A DNA stretch of 64,000 nucleotides from Pelagibacter sp052048135 (GTDB lineage: Bacteria > Pseudomonadota > Alphaproteobacteria > Pelagibacterales > Pelagibacteraceae), in assembly GCF_052048135.1 (NCBI RefSeq), contig NZ_JBNAIM010000002.1, forward strand, positions 310,001-374,000, written 5' to 3'. Position 1 is the first letter of the stretch, and each line of letters begins with the position of its first letter. The translations under genes were made by a program, and so were the position numbers. The notes under the pieces are model-generated. The model was not told where the DNA came from, did not search any database, and saw only the letters and a list, made by a program, of their open reading frames with translations. This document shows, piece after piece, positions 60,829-64,000 of this stretch.

Positions 60829-61749
60829 GTGACTTTATTAAATCAAAAAACAATTAATAAAACTGCCAAATTCAGTGGTATAGGTCTTCATAGTGGTAAA
60901 TTAACAAATATTTCCATTAATCCATCTGCTCCTAATACAGGAATTGTTTTTAAAAGAGTCGATTTAAAAGATAATAACTTAGTTTATCCAAGTTTTATAA
61001 ATGTAAGCAATACATCATTAAACACAACAATATCTAATGAACATGGTGTTAAAATTTCTACTATAGAACATTTGATGGGTGCATTATTTGGATTAGGAAT
61101 TGATAATGCTTTAATAGAAATTGATAATGAGGAAGTGCCAATCTTGGATGGTTCTGCAAAAGAATTTATTGAAAAATTAACTTTATCTGGATTAAAAAAA
61201 AGTGAAGTTCCAATTAAAATAATAAAGATTAAAAATAAAGTTACATATAATCATGGTAAGAAATCAATTTCAATCGAACCATCGAAAGTAAGTCTAGATA
61301 TAAATTTTGAGCTTAAATATGAAAATTCTTTAATTGGAAATCAAAAGAATAAAATTAATGTTTATGAAGATGATTTAAAGAACATATTTGAGTCAAGAAC
61401 TTTTTGTTTATTTGAAGATATTGAAAAAATAAAAAAAAATGGATTGGCTCAAGGTGGGAGCTTGGATAATGCAATTGTTGTTAAAGACAATGAGATATTA
61501 AATTCTGAGAAATTAAGAAATTCAAAAGAATTTGTTAATCATAAAATTCTTGACTGTATTGGTGATCTATACACAAGTGGCTATAGAATTATTGGAAGCA
61601 TAAATTGTTCTCAAGGTGGTCATTTTTTAACTAATCAACTTTTAAGAAAAGTATTTGAAAATAAAGAGAATTTTTCAATTATAGAAATTCAAGAAAGAAA
61701 CCTTCCACATACATTAATAAACAAAAGTTTATTGAGATCTATAGCATAG
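60829..61749 (+). CDS. lpxC: UDP-3-O-acyl-N-acetylglucosamine deacetylase LpxC
   Basis: Zinc deacetylase for the committed step of lipid A synthesis, showing an LPS-type outer membrane. N-terminal TAKFSGIGLHSG, the zinc histidine in STIEHLMGALFG, VPILDGSAKEFI, SRTFCLFEDIE, and HKILDCIGDLY with the second His and Asp ligands. Length 306 aa is normal. The start is GTG at 60829. It follows the ftsA-like gene at 63 bp, where ftsZ would stand in related clusters. Confidence 0.96.
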   Translation: MTLLNQKTINKTAKFSGIGLHSGKLTNISINPSAPNTGIVFKRVDLKDNNLVYPSFINVSNTSLNTTISNEHGVKISTIEHLMGALFGLGIDNALIEIDNEEVPILDGSAKEFIEKLTLSGLKKSEVPIKIIKIKNKVTYNHGKKSISIEPSKVSLDINFELKYENSLIGNQKNKINVYEDDLKNIFESRTFCLFEDIEKIKKNGLAQGGSLDNAIVVKDNEILNSEKLRNSKEFVNHKILDCIGDLYTSGYRIIGSINCSQGGHFLTNQLLRKVFENKENFSIIEIQERNLPHTLINKSLLRSIA

Positions 61750-61756
61750 AAGGATC

Positions 61757-61791
61757 ATATAGATCTTTAAAATTGTTATTTTAATCTATAT
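61757..61791. repeat. Imperfect hairpin between lpxC and bamD
   Basis: A 14-bp stem with a 3-base bulge (CTT, 61765-61767) and a 4-base loop occupies most of the 51-bp lpxC-bamD gap. No T-run follows, so it does not look like an intrinsic terminator; it may be an mRNA processing or stabilising hairpin. Confidence 0.4.
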
Positions 61792-61800
61792 AAAACATCT

Positions 61801-62649
61801 ATGTATAGATTAAAGTTTATTATATTATTTGTATTCATTATTTTTTTAACTTCTTGTTCTAAAGAAGTAGTTGAAGAAAACTTAATAAAAGGAAAAAGTC
61901 TAGATTTACAAGTGATCGAAGCTTATCGGGAAGGTGTAGAGGCATTGGAAAGTGGAGACGTGTTATTTGCTGCAAAAAAATTTAATGAAGCAGAAATATT
62001 ATTTCCGCAAGGTGACTGGGCACCTAAGTCAGCATTAATGGCATCTTATGCTTACTATACTCAAGACTATTATGGTGATGCAATTGCAGAGTTGGAAAGA
62101 TTCATAATTGTTTACCCAAAACATAAAAATTTACAGTATGCTTATTATTTGTTGGCTATTTGTTACTACGAACAAATTGTGGATGAAAAAAAAGATTTAG
62201 GAGCAATTATTCAGGCAAAAAAAAATTTTGAAATAATATTAAATAATTATCCAAATACCGAATATGCGATAGATGCTGATTTTAAATTAGATTTAATTGC
62301 CGACATTTTGGCAGCTAAAGAAATGTATATAGGTAGGTATTATTTTGACAAAAAAAAATGGATCCCTGCAATTAATAGATTTAGAGAAATTATTGATAAT
62401 TATGAAACAACAATTTATGCAGAAGAAGCTCTTCATAGATTGGTAGAGGTACATTATACCTTAGGTTTAATTGATGAAGCAGAGAAGTATGCTCAATTAT
62501 TGGGATATAATTATAAATCTTCAACATGGTATAAAAACTCTTATAGTTTATTTGACAAGAATTATAAAATAAAAAAAAAAGAGAGATTTAAAACTTATAA
62601 AAAAAAGAGCGGCGGTCTTCTTAAAAAATTTAAATCTCTAATTGAGTGA
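61801..62649 (+). CDS. bamD: Outer-membrane assembly lipoprotein BamD (ComL)
   Basis: TPR lipoprotein of the BAM complex that inserts beta-barrel proteins. The signal sequence ends in the lipobox LTSC with the lipidated Cys19. TPR-like repeats follow: YREGVEALESGDVLFAAKKF, YYGDAIAELERFIIVYPKH and WIPAINRFREIIDNYETT, with the YLLAICYYEQI helix. Length 282 aa. Its stop is one base before the ligA start. Confidence 0.93.
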   Translation: MYRLKFIILFVFIIFLTSCSKEVVEENLIKGKSLDLQVIEAYREGVEALESGDVLFAAKKFNEAEILFPQGDWAPKSALMASYAYYTQDYYGDAIAELERFIIVYPKHKNLQYAYYLLAICYYEQIVDEKKDLGAIIQAKKNFEIILNNYPNTEYAIDADFKLDLIADILAAKEMYIGRYYFDKKKWIPAINRFREIIDNYETTIYAEEALHRLVEVHYTLGLIDEAEKYAQLLGYNYKSSTWYKNSYSLFDKNYKIKKKERFKTYKKKSGGLLKKFKSLIE

Positions 62650-62650
62650 G

Positions 62651-64000
62651 ATGGACAAGACTAAGATTAAAAAAAATTACTTAAAAAAAATACAAAAATT
62701 AGTTAATCTTAATAAACACTATTATGACCTTAGCAAACCCTTGGTAGATGATAAAGAATATGATCAGATTAAAAAAGAAATTTTATTATTAGAGGCAAAA
62801 CACGATTTTTTACATAGCGAGGAATCACCCTCAAAAAAAGTAGGTTTTAAACCCTCAAAAAATTTTAAAAAGGTTCAACATAAAGTTCCAATGCTTTCAC
62901 TATCAAATGCTTTTGATGAAAAAGATTTAATTAATTATGAAAAAAAGATAATTAATTTTTTAAATGAGAAAAGTTCTTACGAAATAGAATATAGTGCTGA
63001 ACCTAAAATAGACGGTATTTCTGCCTCATTAACCTATAAAAGAGGAGAGTTTGCAATGGGCCTTTCGAGAGGAGATGGTAAAGAAGGTGAAGATATCACT
63101 CAGAATCTTAGAACAATAAATGATATTCCTAAAAATATTTTAGCAAAGGATTTTCCAACTGAAATTGATATTCGAGGGGAAATTTTTATTCAAAATAAAG
63201 ACTTTGAAAAATTAAAAGATAAATTTGCAAATCCAAGAAATGCTGCATCAGGATCATTGAGGCAAAAAAATCCTGATGATACAAAAAAGATACCACTCAA
63301 GTTCATTGCGTATACTTATGGATATGTGAATGAAATGAAAATTAAGAAACAAGATGAATATTTACGTAAATTGAGTGAGTGGGGATTTAAAATAAATCCA
63401 TTTAATAAAACAATAAAAGGTATAAAAAATTTAATGATAAATTATTCTGAAATTGAAAAAAATAGGAATGAGATTAATTTTGATATTGATGGCATTGTTT
63501 ACAAGATAAATTCTTTTGATTTACAAAAACGTTTAGGGAATGTTGCTAATTCCCCTCGATGGGCAATAGCACATAAATTTTCAGCTAATAATGGAGTTTC
63601 AACAATTTTAAATATTGATATTCAGATCGGTAGAACTGGAGCTTTGACTCCTGTTGCTAAAATTAAACCAATTAATATTGGAGGCGTAGTTGTATCTAAC
63701 GCTACTCTTCATAATGAGGATGAAATAATAAGAAAGGATATAAGAGTAAGTGATGTGGTTGTTGTAGAAAGAGCTGGAGATGTAATACCACATATAATTG
63801 AAGTTGATTTAAAAAAAAGAAAAAAAGATTCTCAAAAATATGTTTTTCCGACTAAATGTCCCTCATGTGGATCAGAAACAATTAAAGAATATAATTTAAC
63901 AACAAAAAAAAAAGATGCAGTCAGACGATGTTCAAGTGAAGGTTATGATTGTGAAAAGATGGCAATAGAAAAAATTAAACATTTTGTATCAAAAGAAGCG
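62651..64000 (+). CDS. ligA: NAD-dependent DNA ligase LigA (3' end beyond window)
   Basis: Joins nicks during replication and repair using NAD+. About 450 residues are visible of a family length near 670-700. The Ia domain has YYDLSKPLVDDKEYDQI, the adenylated lysine is K119 in AEPKIDGIS, followed by GLSRGDGKEGEDIT, DIRGEIFI, and NPRNAASGSLRQ. The OB domain has GRTGALTPVAKIKP and the zinc finger cysteines are at 403, 406, 427 and 434, with wider spacing than in E. coli LigA. The frame is open at the right edge. One base separates it from bamD; recN, often placed between them, is absent. Confidence 0.96.
   Translation, partial: MDKTKIKKNYLKKIQKLVNLNKHYYDLSKPLVDDKEYDQIKKEILLLEAKHDFLHSEESPSKKVGFKPSKNFKKVQHKVPMLSLSNAFDEKDLINYEKKIINFLNEKSSYEIEYSAEPKIDGISASLTYKRGEFAMGLSRGDGKEGEDITQNLRTINDIPKNILAKDFPTEIDIRGEIFIQNKDFEKLKDKFANPRNAASGSLRQKNPDDTKKIPLKFIAYTYGYVNEMKIKKQDEYLRKLSEWGFKINPFNKTIKGIKNLMINYSEIEKNRNEINFDIDGIVYKINSFDLQKRLGNVANSPRWAIAHKFSANNGVSTILNIDIQIGRTGALTPVAKIKPINIGGVVVSNATLHNEDEIIRKDIRVSDVVVVERAGDVIPHIIEVDLKKRKKDSQKYVFPTKCPSCGSETIKEYNLTTKKKDAVRRCSSEGYDCEKMAIEKIKHFVSKEA

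Noticed and set aside
1..64000. CRISPR arrays, insertion sequences, prophage genes, and SAM-V or glycine riboswitches known from SAR11
   Set aside because: No repeat-spacer pattern, transposase, phage gene or recognisable riboswitch core was found on reading both strands.

Overview
The window is a compact, strongly AT-rich bacterial chromosome segment, and its content points to an alphaproteobacterium of the SAR11 (Pelagibacterales) type. The evidence is the very low GC with lysine/asparagine/isoleucine-rich proteins, genes that abut or overlap by a few bases, the cell-cycle DNA methyltransferase CcrM, the order carA / YqeY / dnaG / rpoD, a DnaG lacking most zinc ligands, a petABC bc1 operon, and an mraZ-to-lpxC cell-wall and division cluster followed by bamD and ligA. 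The taxonomic call is inference from gene content and composition; no database search was run.

Layout. 1-4.0 kb: the 3' end of mutY, an FAD monooxygenase, then ccrM, rnhB and a family-4-like uracil-DNA glycosylase on the minus strand. 4.0-8.0 kb: a TPR protein, ispE, tRNA-Gln and the CCA-adding enzyme. 7.9-9.7 kb (minus): greA, hemF, trmL. 9.8-12.4 kb: the bc1 complex (petA, petB, petC). 12.4-18.3 kb (minus): ychF, pth, rplY, prs, pgeF, midA, lgt. 18.3-22.5 kb: ubiK, an EnvZ/OmpR-type two-component pair with a MarR regulator, ilvE, pgsA. 22.5-27.7 kb (minus): uvrC, folB, a pteridine-reductase-like SDR, uvrB. 27.7-31.5 kb: aspC, trxB, an ELM1-like gene and a 2OG-Fe(II) oxygenase. 31.5-35.9 kb (minus): carB, carA. 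36-41.1 kb: YqeY, dnaG, rpoD, two tRNAs and an FkbM methyltransferase. 41.1-43.7 kb: mlaC/mlaA (minus), ampD and the RNase P RNA. 43.8-64 kb: one long plus-strand cluster, mraZ, ftsZ, rsmH, ftsL, ftsI, murE-murF fusion, mraY, murD, ftsW, murG, murC, murB, ddl, ftsQ, a shortened ftsA-like gene, lpxC, bamD and partial ligA.

How the genes work together. The last 20 kb is a peptidoglycan and division operon, apparently driven by a promoter overlapped by four MraZ boxes. It departs from the usual layout in three ways: ftsZ sits second, between mraZ and rsmH; murE and murF are one reading frame; and the ftsA slot holds a 234-residue protein that keeps the SHS2-like region and an FtsA-like C-terminal amphipathic helix but has no actin-like ATPase core. 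Other unusual items are a tRNA-Val with altered D- and T-loops, a complete pgeF frame with no ATG/GTG/TTG start, a folB-linked SDR with the Asp-Tyr-Lys triad of pteridine reductases, and three GANTC sites just upstream of the GANTC methyltransferase gene. No insertion sequence, integrase, prophage or CRISPR array was seen.
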